A DNA stretch of 64,000 bases from FEN-1297 sp963843605 (lineage in GTDB: Bacteria; Bacteroidota; Ignavibacteria; Ignavibacteriales; Ignavibacteriaceae): contig CAWJLA010000001.1 in NCBI GenBank assembly GCA_963843605.1, forward strand, positions 744,001 to 808,000, in the 5' to 3' direction. Below the pieces are notes generated by a model that was not told the origin of the DNA, searched no databases, and saw nothing but the letters and a program-made list of their open reading frames with translations. The number at the start of each line of letters is the position of its first letter. Within the stretch, counting starts at the first letter, position 1. Below, piece after piece: positions 53,868 to 62,598 of this stretch. Position numbers and translations under genes: made by a program.

Positions 53868-55466
53868 TTAAAATTCGTCTTCGTGTAACCAGGAGTTAAT
53901 TAATTTTGCCGCCTCTACCGGATTCTTCGAAACATAATTAGTGATCTTATCATGCTGTGATTTCTTTCTTACAGCTTCATCGGAAATTTCGTCTTCTAAA
54001 TCTCCTAACGGTAGAAAGTTTTTCTTCTGTGCACCCCCGACCTGCTGAGCTGTTTTTGTTCTCATTAATTCGGGACCGGAATAATTATTAAGCGCCAGTT
54101 GATTATTATCGAAAGTTCCTATCATGATTTTTTCTGTTTTCAATTTTTTCATAAGCCCTTTCAACAGAAATATTGACGCTGCAATTGCTATAATCATCAA
54201 TGCCGGATTGGTCCATTTATTCATATTGTCCACAATTCCGGGGCTTTCCACTTTCATATCATCGTCAATAGTTTTGGGCTGGAACGGAATATCAACTAAT
54301 GTAAATTGATCTTTTCTGTTGGGGTCTAGGCCGACGGCATTCTTGACCAATTCCTCCAGTTTATCCATTTGTTCTTTCGGTCTCGGCTCATATGTTACTT
54401 CGGTTTTGCCGCCTTTTTTTACCTCTTTCGGAATATCGTTTATTACCGCTGCAATGCTTAGTCTATTTATATTTCCCGAGCCGGAAATTACTTTCTCTAT
54501 GGTCTTACTTATTTCGTAATTTGTTGTGGTATTCTGACTTGTCTGAGCCGTAGAATCGCCTAAATTTTTACCGTTATTTTCGGTTTTTACAGTTTGTTCG
54601 CTTATGGCTACCTGAGAATTCGGATCGTATGTTTCCATTGTTTTCTGCACCTGGTCGAAATTCAAATCAGCATTTACCTCTACCATTGAGTTGCCGTAAC
54701 CCAGCACGTTATTAAGAATTCCCTGAGCTTTTTGCGCCAGGTATTTTTCAACCGAACGTTTAATTTCATACTGCTTAGAACTGGAAATTGCCAGCGGATC
54801 GTCATCGTCTTCACTTGATAATAGTTTTCCCTCGGTATCCAGTACTGTTACTTTACCGGGCTTCAGACCTTCGACACTGCTTGAGACAAGGTTTATTATT
54901 GCGGCTATATTGCTTTTGGATATTATGTTGGAGTTGGCCAGCTTTAATACTACGGCGGCAGTAGGAAGTTTTTCTTCGTCTTTAAATACAGATTTTTGCG
55001 GAATTACAATGTGTATTCTTGCGCCTTCAACCCCATCTATTGTCATAACTGTTTTTTCGAGCTCGCCTTCTAGCGCCCTCTGATAATTCAGCTTCTGCAT
55101 GAATTCAGACATACCCATAGTGGATTTATCGAAAATTTCATAACCTACCACACCGGAACTGGGTATACCCTTGCCGGCAAGCGTAAGTCGTTCTTCATAA
55201 ACTTTATCTTTCGGAACTCTTATTACGCTTCCGTTGTCGGTAATTTGATAAGCGATTTTCTGTGCATTTAATTGATCCACAACTTTGGAAGCATCAACTT
55301 CTGAAAGATTGGAATACAAGGGTACATAATTCGGCTGGTTCAAGAAAAAGATTAATGTTCCCAGCGTCAGTACCGTTAATGCAACCGCACCGCCCACTAC
55401 AAGTTTTTGCTGTAGGGTAAATTTATTAAATATGTTTAATAAAGAACCTAGAGGATTTTCTTTCAT
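53868..55466 (-). CDS. fliF: Flagellar MS-ring protein FliF
   Basis: The 532-residue protein has an N-terminal membrane helix (about 23-42), periplasmic ring-building motifs (PLYSNLSEVDASKVVDQLNAQKI; LAGKGIPSSGVVGYEIFDKS; ARIHIVIPQKSVF), a second helix near 430-450 and a cytoplasmic tail that binds FliG. It forms the MS ring, the first basal body structure. It follows fliE by five bases. Confidence 0.97.
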   Translation of the reverse strand: MKENPLGSLLNIFNKFTLQQKLVVGGAVALTVLTLGTLIFFLNQPNYVPLYSNLSEVDASKVVDQLNAQKIAYQITDNGSVIRVPKDKVYEERLTLAGKGIPSSGVVGYEIFDKSTMGMSEFMQKLNYQRALEGELEKTVMTIDGVEGARIHIVIPQKSVFKDEEKLPTAAVVLKLANSNIISKSNIAAIINLVSSSVEGLKPGKVTVLDTEGKLLSSEDDDDPLAISSSKQYEIKRSVEKYLAQKAQGILNNVLGYGNSMVEVNADLNFDQVQKTMETYDPNSQVAISEQTVKTENNGKNLGDSTAQTSQNTTTNYEISKTIEKVISGSGNINRLSIAAVINDIPKEVKKGGKTEVTYEPRPKEQMDKLEELVKNAVGLDPNRKDQFTLVDIPFQPKTIDDDMKVESPGIVDNMNKWTNPALMIIAIAASIFLLKGLMKKLKTEKIMIGTFDNNQLALNNYSGPELMRTKTAQQVGGAQKKNFLPLGDLEDEISDEAVRKKSQHDKITNYVSKNPVEAAKLINSWLHEDEF

Positions 55467-55471
55467 TGTAT

Positions 55472-55762
55472 TTATATCTGCATTCTGGTTAATTCATTAT
55501 ACATGTCGATGGTTTTATTTCGGATTTCCATCAATAATTCCAAACTTGTTTTTGCTTTTTCGCCGGCTATCATAACATCCTGAATCTCTACATTACCTCC
55601 CTGCACAAAATCTTTTGTCACTTTATTTGAGTTCAGCTGGTCATGGTTAACACTGCCGATAAAATCGGTTAGTACATTTGCAAACTTTTCATTACTGCTG
55701 TTATTCGCTTTGGCGGTATTTGTTAATTCGGGAATTTGTAAACTTATCGAATCAATTTTCAT
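55472..55762 (-). CDS. fliE: Hook-basal body protein FliE
   Basis: The product is 96 residues from the ATG at 55762, which is preceded by GGAGAGG; a TTG 18 bases upstream is rejected. It has the FliE core FANVLTDFIGSVNHDQLNSNKVTKDFVQG and the C-terminal VMIAGEKAKTSLELLMEIRNKTIDMYNEL. FliE joins the MS ring to the rod. It follows the unknown 89-residue gene by one base. Confidence 0.95.
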   Translation of the reverse strand: MKIDSISLQIPELTNTAKANNSSNEKFANVLTDFIGSVNHDQLNSNKVTKDFVQGGNVEIQDVMIAGEKAKTSLELLMEIRNKTIDMYNELTRMQI

Positions 55763-55763
55763 A

Positions 55764-56033
55764 TTATCCTCTCCTGTCAATTAAGGAACCTATTTTTACC
55801 CCTGAGAGTTCACCGCTTCTTTTATAAAAGTGGTAATCAGTAATCTCATTTTTTTTATCCGGATATAAATCCGCAAAAAAATTCTTTTCTTCCGATGTCA
55901 ATTTTTCCGTCTTCTTTGAAGCTACATTTTGAAGCTCGAATTTCTGCGCTGCTTCTTTCGGTTTTCCGGTAGTGTTAACATTTCGGGCAATATTAGGGCT
56001 GTAATTTCCGATCATATTAGTAGTTATTTTCAT
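55764..56033 (-). CDS. Unknown small protein between flgC and fliE
   Basis: The 89-residue protein has a basic, Asn/Lys-rich N-terminus and a compact C-terminal part LTSEEKNFFADLYPDKKNEITDYHFYKRSGELSGVKIGSLIDRRG that looks folded. I cannot place it in a family. It is flanked by flgC (five bases) and fliE (one base), in the spot where rod-building genes lie, so it may be a secreted or chaperone-like rod component. That is inference from position. Confidence 0.75.
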   Translation of the reverse strand: MKITTNMIGNYSPNIARNVNTTGKPKEAAQKFELQNVASKKTEKLTSEEKNFFADLYPDKKNEITDYHFYKRSGELSGVKIGSLIDRRG

Positions 56034-56038
56034 CCTTT

Positions 56039-56536
56039 TTAAATCCCTAATGAATCTTTAATCATTTCCTTTGAAGAATTAAGTGCCGTAAGATTTGCTT
56101 CATAGCTTCTCGTAGCAGAAATCATATCCACCATTTCGGTAACTATATTAACATTTGATTCCTGAACATAACCGTTGGCATCTGCATTAGGATTATCCGG
56201 CATATAAACAACTTCGCCGGGCTTTTGATCGACCGTCTCTTTGGATGTCAGATTAGCCGCATCTCCCGTCGGAGCGACTTCTACATTTGCAATATTGGAT
56301 ATATGAGCTTCATCGCTTGTTTCCAATCTAAGACTGCTTGCCTGAACAAGATTATTGGTAAAAGCATTTTGTTTTTGAGATACAACTAAAAATTTCCTCT
56401 TATAAGGCTGACCGTCGGCAGTTCTGGTTACGTCTGCATTAGCGATATTTTCGGCAATGAGGTTCATCCGTTTTCTTTGGATACTCAGACCCTCAGCGCT
56501 TATATCAAACCCCGGAAAATTTCCTCCTATTTTCAT
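56039..56536 (-). CDS. flgC: Proximal rod protein FlgC
   Basis: The 165-residue protein has FDISAEGLSIQRKRMNLIAENIANADVTRTADGQPYKRK at the N-terminus and DPNANGYVQESNVNIVTEMVDMISATRSYEANLTAL-type C-terminus, the FlgC pattern. It forms part of the proximal rod with FlgB and FlgF. It shares one base with flgB. Confidence 0.96.
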   Translation of the reverse strand: MKIGGNFPGFDISAEGLSIQRKRMNLIAENIANADVTRTADGQPYKRKFLVVSQKQNAFTNNLVQASSLRLETSDEAHISNIANVEVAPTGDAANLTSKETVDQKPGEVVYMPDNPNADANGYVQESNVNIVTEMVDMISATRSYEANLTALNSSKEMIKDSLGI

Positions 56537-56922
56537 TATGCATTCCCTTTTATTACCATTTGAATTTTCTTAAAATAATCGTTGAGCCTGTTCGTAGCGA
56601 ATTTGAAATTAAGGGTATTTTCAGCAAGTGATGCCATTTCTTTGTCGATATCAACATTATTAACACCCGACACGTTGTCTCTGCTTTGATCTTCTTTAAT
56701 CTCGTAATCAGGAAATGTATTCTGGTCGGTACCCCCGATATGCCTGCTGTCTGTGGTTTTAAGTTTTGCAGTCATGTTATCGTTTAAAACATCTTTAAAA
56801 ACAATTTCTTCGCGGCGGTAATTTTGCGTTCCGACATTAGCAATATTCTTGCTTATTACTTTATTGTTGACGGCGCAATAATCCGCAAAATTTTCGAGTA
56901 TTTTAATAGGAGTACCGGACAT
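56536..56922 (-). CDS. flgB: Proximal rod protein FlgB
   Basis: The 128-residue protein has the FlgB features NNKVISKNIANVGTQNYRREEIVFKDVL and C-terminal NNVDIDKEMASLAENTLNFKFATNRLNDYFKKIQMVIKG. It starts the rod operon; the ATG at 56922 lies 30 bases after a sigma-54-like element and 122 bases from the next upstream gene. Confidence 0.96.
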   Translation of the reverse strand: MSGTPIKILENFADYCAVNNKVISKNIANVGTQNYRREEIVFKDVLNDNMTAKLKTTDSRHIGGTDQNTFPDYEIKEDQSRDNVSGVNNVDIDKEMASLAENTLNFKFATNRLNDYFKKIQMVIKGNA

Positions 56923-56951
56923 CTTAACACCAATATTTTTCTTATTGGAGT

Positions 56952-56967
56952 TTCAAAATAGATGCCA
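56952..56967 (-). promoter_or_regulatory. Sigma-54-like element upstream of flgB
   Basis: The minus strand reads TGGCATCTATTTTGAA, close to the sigma-54 consensus TGGCAC-N5-TTGC, with GA in place of GC at -12. It ends 30 bases before the flgB ATG and matches the element before fliL in sequence and position. This intergenic gap is the natural promoter place for the flgB operon. Confidence 0.4.
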
Positions 56968-57044
56968 TTGGAAATGAGGTGATTTATGCTCTTTTAGGGG
57001 GTATCGCGGGTAGAAGATGGCTAAAATTGTGCATTTGCAAATTA

Positions 57045-57290
57045 TTATTCAGAGTAATCCAGAACAATCGACTTAGTTTGCCCGCAGGAACAAACAAATT
57101 TTATCTCCTTTATTACATCGTTAGAGTCTTTCTTTAAAATAACTTTTACTCCGTCGTGACTTTCTTCTTCTATCGTTATTCTTGTTTTGCCTACAATTGT
57201 AGCTTCAGTAGATTTAATAAAGCTTTTATTCGTTTTATCGTCAGAGAGACTGAATTCCCTGAACAACGGCTCTTCAAAATTATCTTTCAT
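57045..57290 (-). CDS. Unknown small protein after cheB
   Basis: The 81-residue protein has a short acidic start, a beta-rich middle (ATIVGKTRITIEEESHDGVKVILKKDS) and ends with IKFVCSCGQTKSIVLDY, with two cysteines in CxC that could bind metal as half a site. It overlaps the end of cheB by 11 bases (ATGAAAGATAA), so it is translated with the chemotaxis operon. I recognise no family. Confidence 0.65.
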   Translation of the reverse strand: MKDNFEEPLFREFSLSDDKTNKSFIKSTEATIVGKTRITIEEESHDGVKVILKKDSNDVIKEIKFVCSCGQTKSIVLDYSE

Positions 57291-58365
57291 ATATAACTGC
57301 TTTGTTTATTATTTCCGAAATATTTTCAAGCGGTGATATAACATCTGCAAAGCCCCCGTCTACAATAGCCTTAGGCATACCGTACACTACACAGCTTACT
57401 TCGTCCTGAGCAATGCAATAACCGCCTTCTGTTTTTAATTGTTTAATGCCTTCAAATCCGTCCTTACCCATGCCCGTCATAATTACTCCGAGTGCATGCT
57501 TGCCGTAAATATTTACTACAGATTCAACCATAACATCTACGGACGGGCAATGAAGAGTTGTGGAAGGCTCTTTGGATATACGGATAAATTCTCTGCCCGA
57601 ATCGCTTTTCGATACGGTCATGTGAAACCCGCCTGGCGCAATATACACAACACCCTTTCTTACAGCTTCGTTGTTTTCCGCTTCTTTAACTTCTAACTCG
57701 CTTAAATTATTCAGCCGCTCGGCAAGTGATTTGGTAAATTTCGGCGGCATGTGCTGAACGATGAAAATTGGAATATTCAGATCCTTTGACAATCTGGGTA
57801 TAACTTTCTGCAGTGAGAAAGGACCGCCGGTAGAAACGCCCAGTGCAATTGCCTTATATGAAATATGGGGCAGGTTCTTTAAAGGAACAGAAGCGGTTTT
57901 CTGCGCTGCCGAATTCAGATTTCCATCTGAATGCTGAATCCTTTTTAGTCTTTCACGCAAATTTCTTTGCTTAACTATCTCTTTAACCTTGTTAATCAGA
58001 TCGTCTTTTATTCTGATTATATTAACATTGATATAAGATAATTCTTTCGGGATAAAATCCGCCGCACCGTATTCAAGAGCTTTGATCGTTACGTCGGCTC
58101 CTTCGGTGGTTAATGAACTTAACATTATAACTGACGTAGGACAATCTTGCATGATTTTCTGCAATGCGGTAATACCGTCCATCTTCGGCATTTCTATATC
58201 CAGAGTAACGATATCCGGTTTTAAAGATTTAACAAGATTATACCCCTCAAGGCCGTCTCTTGCAATACCCACAACTTGAATATCCGTATCGCTTTCGAGC
58301 ATTATAGAAATAGATTTTCGCATGAAAGCCGAATCGTCAACAACAACTGCTTTTATTTGACCCAC
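57280..58365 (-). CDS. cheB: Chemotaxis methylesterase CheB
   Basis: The 361-residue protein has a receiver (D56 in VTLDIEMPKMDG) and a C-terminal methylesterase domain with the catalytic triad in SxGGP (ALGVSTGGPFSL, Ser), FIVQHMPPKFT (His) and MTGMGKDGF (Asp). It removes methyl groups from receptors after phosphorylation by CheA. It lies one base after cheA and before orf81. Confidence 0.96.
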   Translation of the reverse strand: MGQIKAVVVDDSAFMRKSISIMLESDTDIQVVGIARDGLEGYNLVKSLKPDIVTLDIEMPKMDGITALQKIMQDCPTSVIMLSSLTTEGADVTIKALEYGAADFIPKELSYINVNIIRIKDDLINKVKEIVKQRNLRERLKRIQHSDGNLNSAAQKTASVPLKNLPHISYKAIALGVSTGGPFSLQKVIPRLSKDLNIPIFIVQHMPPKFTKSLAERLNNLSELEVKEAENNEAVRKGVVYIAPGGFHMTVSKSDSGREFIRISKEPSTTLHCPSVDVMVESVVNIYGKHALGVIMTGMGKDGFEGIKQLKTEGGYCIAQDEVSCVVYGMPKAIVDGGFADVISPLENISEIINKAVIYER

Positions 58366-58366
58366 T

Positions 58367-60163
58367 TTAATTCGCTAATTTGTTTATTAGTTCGCTGATA
58401 TCAACAATCATTACGACAGTGCCGTCTCCCATAATTGTTGATCCGGCAATCCCTTCGATATTGCCTAAGTAATTGCCCAATGATTTTATGACAACTTCCT
58501 TTTGACCGCACAACTCATCAACTTTAATTCCGAATCTTTTTTCCGCTAAACCGACTATAACAACGTACTGCCAGATTTTTTTATCTTCCAGAAGTATATC
58601 GCTGTATAACAGATTATCTATGCTAATCAGCGGAAGTACACTGTCTCTGCGCCTTATGGTTTCGTGTCTGTTAACCGTATAAATATCTTCTATGTGTACT
58701 CTTACAACTTCAATTACCGAGTTAAGCGGAATGACGAGTGTTTCCGAATTAACCTTAACAATCATACCGGGAATAATGGCCAATGTCAAAGGGAGCTTGA
58801 CTATTATTTTTGTTCCCTGCCCTACGACAGAATCTATGCTTATAATTCCTCTTAATTTGGTAACGTTGGTTTTAACAACATCCATTCCCACCCCGCGTCC
58901 GGAAACGTTGGTAACGACTTCCGCGGTTGAAAACCCCGGAAGAAATATCAGGTTATAAGCCTCCTGCCTAGATAATTCTTTTGCTTTTTCCCTTGTAATC
59001 AATCCCTTTGATATCGCTTTTTCTTTTATGAATTCCGGGTCGATTCCTTTTCCGTCGTCTTCGATCGTAATTATTATCTGGTTGCCTTCCTGTTCAGCCG
59101 AAAGGATAATAGTACCGGTTTTATCTTTACCGGCTTTTTCTCTTACTTCCGGTTTTTCTATTCCGTGGTCTACGGAGTTTCTGATCAAGTGAACCAGGGG
59201 ATCGTTAATTTCTTCGATTAATGTTTTATCAAGTTCCGTATCTTCGCCTTTTAATACCAGGTTTACTTCCTTCTGGGTGTCGCGTGCCAGGTCTCTTACC
59301 AATCTTGGGAATCTGTTAAATACTTTTCCGATCTTAACCATTCTTGTCTTCATAACAACAAGCTGAAGTTCATTGGTCATAAGATCGATCTGCTTTGCGG
59401 CATCCGCAAGGTCGCGCGAAATTTTTGTGCCTTCGTAATCCAATCCTACTTCTGAATTAACCTGGGCCAGTCTGTTGCGGCCGAGAACCAGCTCAGAAGC
59501 AATATTCAAAAGTTCGTCTAAACGTTCAACGTCAACTCTTATGGTATTTTCCGCTTTTTTATTTAAAAAAGCTTTCGCGGCATCTTTAGTCGGCTCGTCT
59601 TTCTTTTTGGTATGTTCTTGCTCTTCTTCTTGTTCATCAAAATGTTCTTCCGCATCCTCGAGTTCCGCGGCGTTTCCTACACTAACAGTTTCCTCAATAA
59701 CGACTGATTTAACGCCGCCCGATTCTTTTAACGCTTTCTCCTTTTCAAGTTTATCGATCAGTTCGGTTAGTAAATCGACGGTTTCCTCTATCGGTATGTT
59801 TTCGTTTAATTCCGTTTCGATATTAATAAGAAGCTCTTTTATTTTATCGTGCGCCATCAGAATACCGTCCATTAATTCATGCGTCAGGACGGCGTCGCCT
59901 TTTCTTAATTTATTCAGAATATCTTCGCATCTGTGCGTAATCATTGTAAGCCTGTCCAGGCCCAAAAAGCCGGACGTGCCTTTAATCGTATGAAAAGACC
60001 TGAATACATCGTTGAGAAGCTCGGTGTCGTTTGACCTGTTTTCAAGTTCTATCAGGTTTAAATCGAGCTTTTCAAGTATCTCCTTCGTTTCGACGATAAA
60101 GCTTTCAACGATTTCCTTCATTTCAGGATCGCTGAGCATCGAGTATTGGTTGTTTGCTCCCAT
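58367..60163 (-). CDS. cheA: Chemotaxis histidine kinase CheA
   Basis: The 598-residue protein has an Hpt domain with H58 (FRSFHTIKGTSGFLGL), a Glu-rich linker about 150-200 where P2 would be (P2 seems absent or very short), the dimerisation domain, an ATPase domain (N box HLIRNSVDHGIE, G1 IEDDGKGID, G2 GRGVGMDVV), and a CheW-like C-terminus. It phosphorylates CheY and CheB in response to receptors. No separate cheW or receptor gene is in the window. Confidence 0.96.
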   Translation of the reverse strand: MGANNQYSMLSDPEMKEIVESFIVETKEILEKLDLNLIELENRSNDTELLNDVFRSFHTIKGTSGFLGLDRLTMITHRCEDILNKLRKGDAVLTHELMDGILMAHDKIKELLINIETELNENIPIEETVDLLTELIDKLEKEKALKESGGVKSVVIEETVSVGNAAELEDAEEHFDEQEEEQEHTKKKDEPTKDAAKAFLNKKAENTIRVDVERLDELLNIASELVLGRNRLAQVNSEVGLDYEGTKISRDLADAAKQIDLMTNELQLVVMKTRMVKIGKVFNRFPRLVRDLARDTQKEVNLVLKGEDTELDKTLIEEINDPLVHLIRNSVDHGIEKPEVREKAGKDKTGTIILSAEQEGNQIIITIEDDGKGIDPEFIKEKAISKGLITREKAKELSRQEAYNLIFLPGFSTAEVVTNVSGRGVGMDVVKTNVTKLRGIISIDSVVGQGTKIIVKLPLTLAIIPGMIVKVNSETLVIPLNSVIEVVRVHIEDIYTVNRHETIRRRDSVLPLISIDNLLYSDILLEDKKIWQYVVIVGLAEKRFGIKVDELCGQKEVVIKSLGNYLGNIEGIAGSTIMGDGTVVMIVDISELINKLAN

Positions 60164-60164
60164 A

Positions 60165-60923
60165 TTATGAAAATAATTTATCTATCTCGTCTTGAGATGC
60201 TTTGTTAAGTGAATTGTTAATAATTATATCTACCGCTTCCTGTCTGTCCGTCGATTTTGTATATCTTGCATCCGCATCAAAAGTTTCCCCGGATTTCGGA
60301 TATATTTTTGAAGAATCAAAATCCCTGAGATCCGATTCATCAAGATGAACTATTAGGGAAGCCAGTCTCTTCTGTACAGATTCGATTAAATGGTTAACCG
60401 CAGCAAGCTGCTGTGAAGTTATATCCTGTACCTGCAATGACAACGTAATATTGTATACATCCGTACGGATTTTTTGAAATATCTCCATTAACTCGCTGCT
60501 CTTGGAAATAAATTGACCGCTGTTTTCAAATTTAGTTATTAACTCGGCAGCTTCGGGATTTTCAGGCAGCATTTTTTTAATTTCAGCCCAGAGATTTTCT
60601 TTGGTTTCTTCCTCTTCCTGCAATTCGGAGAAAGTATTTTCTATGTATACCACATCGGCGGAAATAGAATCGACCAAATCGAGAATTTCCGTTGTTGCCA
60701 GTTCCGTTGCGCTGGATACATTTGAGATCTGATCCTTTGCTTTCGGAATTTTACTTGTGCTGTCGGCAATCGAATGATTGATATCTTCAAGCAGAGGTAC
60801 GGTATCTCTCATAAAATCAATTATACCCTGGATGATTGGAATCAATTTTTGTCCGTACCTGAAAACAGCTTTTAAATCATTCAGGCGGTCAAACAGTTCG
60901 GTCATGTTGTTTACTTGTTTCAT
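60165..60923 (-). CDS. cheZ: CheZ-like CheY-P phosphatase
   Basis: The 252-residue helical protein contains VQDITSQQLAAVNHLIESVQKRL, in which D167 and Q171 match the D-x-x-x-Q catalytic pair of CheZ (DLTGQ). The C-terminal end NKASQDEIDKLFS resembles the CheY-binding tail of CheZ (SQDxVDDLL). It lies between cheY and cheA. CheZ is mostly described in proteobacteria, so this is a divergent member. The central loop (about 100-130) is acidic. Confidence 0.8.
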   Translation of the reverse strand: MKQVNNMTELFDRLNDLKAVFRYGQKLIPIIQGIIDFMRDTVPLLEDINHSIADSTSKIPKAKDQISNVSSATELATTEILDLVDSISADVVYIENTFSELQEEEETKENLWAEIKKMLPENPEAAELITKFENSGQFISKSSELMEIFQKIRTDVYNITLSLQVQDITSQQLAAVNHLIESVQKRLASLIVHLDESDLRDFDSSKIYPKSGETFDADARYTKSTDRQEAVDIIINNSLNKASQDEIDKLFS

Positions 60924-60935
60924 GGCTAACCTTCT

Positions 60936-61313
60936 TTATGCTGCATTAATAATTTGCTCTATTTTTTCTTTTAAAATTTGGGGAGTAAAAGGCTTAACAA
61001 TATAATTGTTAACCTTTGCCTGAAGGGCCTCTATAATATCTTCCTTCACACCCCTTGTAGTAACCATCAGTATCGAAAGCTTGGATAATTTTTCATCCCC
61101 CCTGATCGATTTCACAAGTTCCAGACCCGACACGACGGGCATATTCCAGTCCGTAATTACGAAATTTATCGAATCATCGGCGGTTAATTTTTCAAGCGCT
61201 TCTTTACCGTCGGCAGCTTCCACAAAATTATCATAACCGAGGTTTCGCAGCGAGTTTATAACTATTCTCCGCATGGTAACGGAATCATCAACAACCAGAA
61301 ATCTTAATGACAT
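60936..61313 (-). CDS. cheY: Chemotaxis response regulator CheY
   Basis: The 125-residue protein is a receiver with acidic pair DD (9-10), phospho-acceptor D55 (FVITDWNMPVVSGLEL), T of VTTRG and K of IVKPFTP. It is the best CheY candidate in the window by its CheY-like signature (DWNMP) and is likely to bind the FliM peptide. It lies next to the CheZ-like gene. Confidence 0.94.
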   Translation of the reverse strand: MSLRFLVVDDSVTMRRIVINSLRNLGYDNFVEAADGKEALEKLTADDSINFVITDWNMPVVSGLELVKSIRGDEKLSKLSILMVTTRGVKEDIIEALQAKVNNYIVKPFTPQILKEKIEQIINAA

Positions 61314-61323
61314 ATTACAACCC

Positions 61324-61689
61324 TTAATTTAAAAATTTTGAAACTTCGTAAGCTATACGTTTAGGATCGAACGGTTTGATAAGATAAGAGTTCGCTCCGT
61401 AATTCATTCCCCTTTGGATTTCATCGCTACCTGCCAGAGACGACAGAATAATAATAGGAATATCCTTAAACTCGTCGTTATTTCGAATCGATTTTATCAA
61501 TTCAAAGCCGTCAATGTTAGGCATATTTAAATCAGTTATAACCAGATTTACCTTTTGGTTGGGCAGCTTTTCCAGAGCCTCCATCCCGTCGGCAGCTGAA
61601 ATTATTTCGAACCCCTGCATTGCCAAGGCAAAAGAAACGAATTTCCTTATCGACGGGGAATCATCTGCCACCAGAATAACTTTTTTCAT
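61324..61689 (-). CDS. Second CheY-like response regulator
   Basis: The 121-residue protein is a receiver (D53 in LVITDLNMPNIDGFEL, S of LSSLAG, K of LIKPFDP). It is similar to the cheY just downstream but has DLNMP instead of DWNMP. Two CheY proteins often divide roles between motor control and phosphate sink. It lies 8 bases after cheR and 10 before cheY. Confidence 0.92.
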   Translation of the reverse strand: MKKVILVADDSPSIRKFVSFALAMQGFEIISAADGMEALEKLPNQKVNLVITDLNMPNIDGFELIKSIRNNDEFKDIPIIILSSLAGSDEIQRGMNYGANSYLIKPFDPKRIAYEVSKFLN

Positions 61690-61697
61690 CCTTCTTA

Positions 61698-62597
61698 TTA
61701 CTCCTTTTTGTATCCTATAGTCTTAGGAAAACTGACAAGTTTAAATGCTTTTGAAATGGTATGTAAAGTTTCGGCGTAACCTATAAATAAGTACCCGCCT
61801 TTATTAAGCGCATTATATAAATGCGATATGACTTTCATTTTTGATCTCTGATCAAAATAAATCAGAACGTTAGCGCAGAAGATGATATCGAAATTATACA
61901 TTGCTTTCATGCTCACATCATCGTAAAGATTGAATAATTTGAAACTAACCAGGTTCTTTACGGACTGGTCCAGTTCGAACACATTTCCGTTCTGACTGAA
62001 ATATTTTTTAAGATAATATGCCGGCGTATTCCTGATGGAATACTCTTTATACTTGGCAGTTTTGGCTGTTTCGATAACCGCATGATTTATATCGGTACCT
62101 ACTATTTCCAGTTCAACGCCCGGAAATCTCGGTTTGATAAGATCCAGAAAAGTCATTGCAACCGAATAAGCTTCTTCGCCGGAAGAAGTAGCGGCGCTCC
62201 AAATCTTTATTTTAAATCTGTCCGGACCTGTCTTCTTTGCCAGAATTTCGGGAATAACCGTAGAAACCAGTGAATCCAGCTGAGGCTGATTTCTGAAAAA
62301 GAAAGTTTCATTAATTGTAATTGCTTCGTATAAATATTTCTTTTCGGCACCGTTATTCATATTATATTTAATGTAACCGATATAATCTTCAAAGGAATTC
62401 AGTCCAAGAAAATTAATTCTCTTAAGAATCCTGCTCTCGAGCAAATATTTCTTATTATCCTGAAAATAAATTCCGCAATTTTCGTAAATAAATTGTCTTA
62501 GCGTACTGAATGCCGAATCCGATAATGATAAAGTCGAATCGAAATTACTTTGTAAAGTACTTACCTGCGGTATTGTAGCGTTGGAAAATTGGTTCAT
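61698..62597 (-). CDS. cheR: Chemotaxis methyltransferase CheR
   Basis: The 299-residue protein has the CheR N-terminal helical domain and a SAM-binding domain (KIWSAATSSGEEAYSVAMTF, then LEIVGTDINHAVIETAK; DIIFCANVLIYFD). It methylates receptor glutamates. It lies one base after the HEAT-repeat gene and before the two receivers. Confidence 0.95.
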   Translation of the reverse strand: MNQFSNATIPQVSTLQSNFDSTLSLSDSAFSTLRQFIYENCGIYFQDNKKYLLESRILKRINFLGLNSFEDYIGYIKYNMNNGAEKKYLYEAITINETFFFRNQPQLDSLVSTVIPEILAKKTGPDRFKIKIWSAATSSGEEAYSVAMTFLDLIKPRFPGVELEIVGTDINHAVIETAKTAKYKEYSIRNTPAYYLKKYFSQNGNVFELDQSVKNLVSFKLFNLYDDVSMKAMYNFDIIFCANVLIYFDQRSKMKVISHLYNALNKGGYLFIGYAETLHTISKAFKLVSFPKTIGYKKE

Positions 62598-62598
62598 G

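Noticed and set aside
59475..59993. 172-codon open frame on the plus strand opposite cheA
   Set aside because: It is the antisense of a conserved, complete CheA with all motifs; the translation is Ser/Phe-rich low-complexity. It is an effect of codon use, not a gene.
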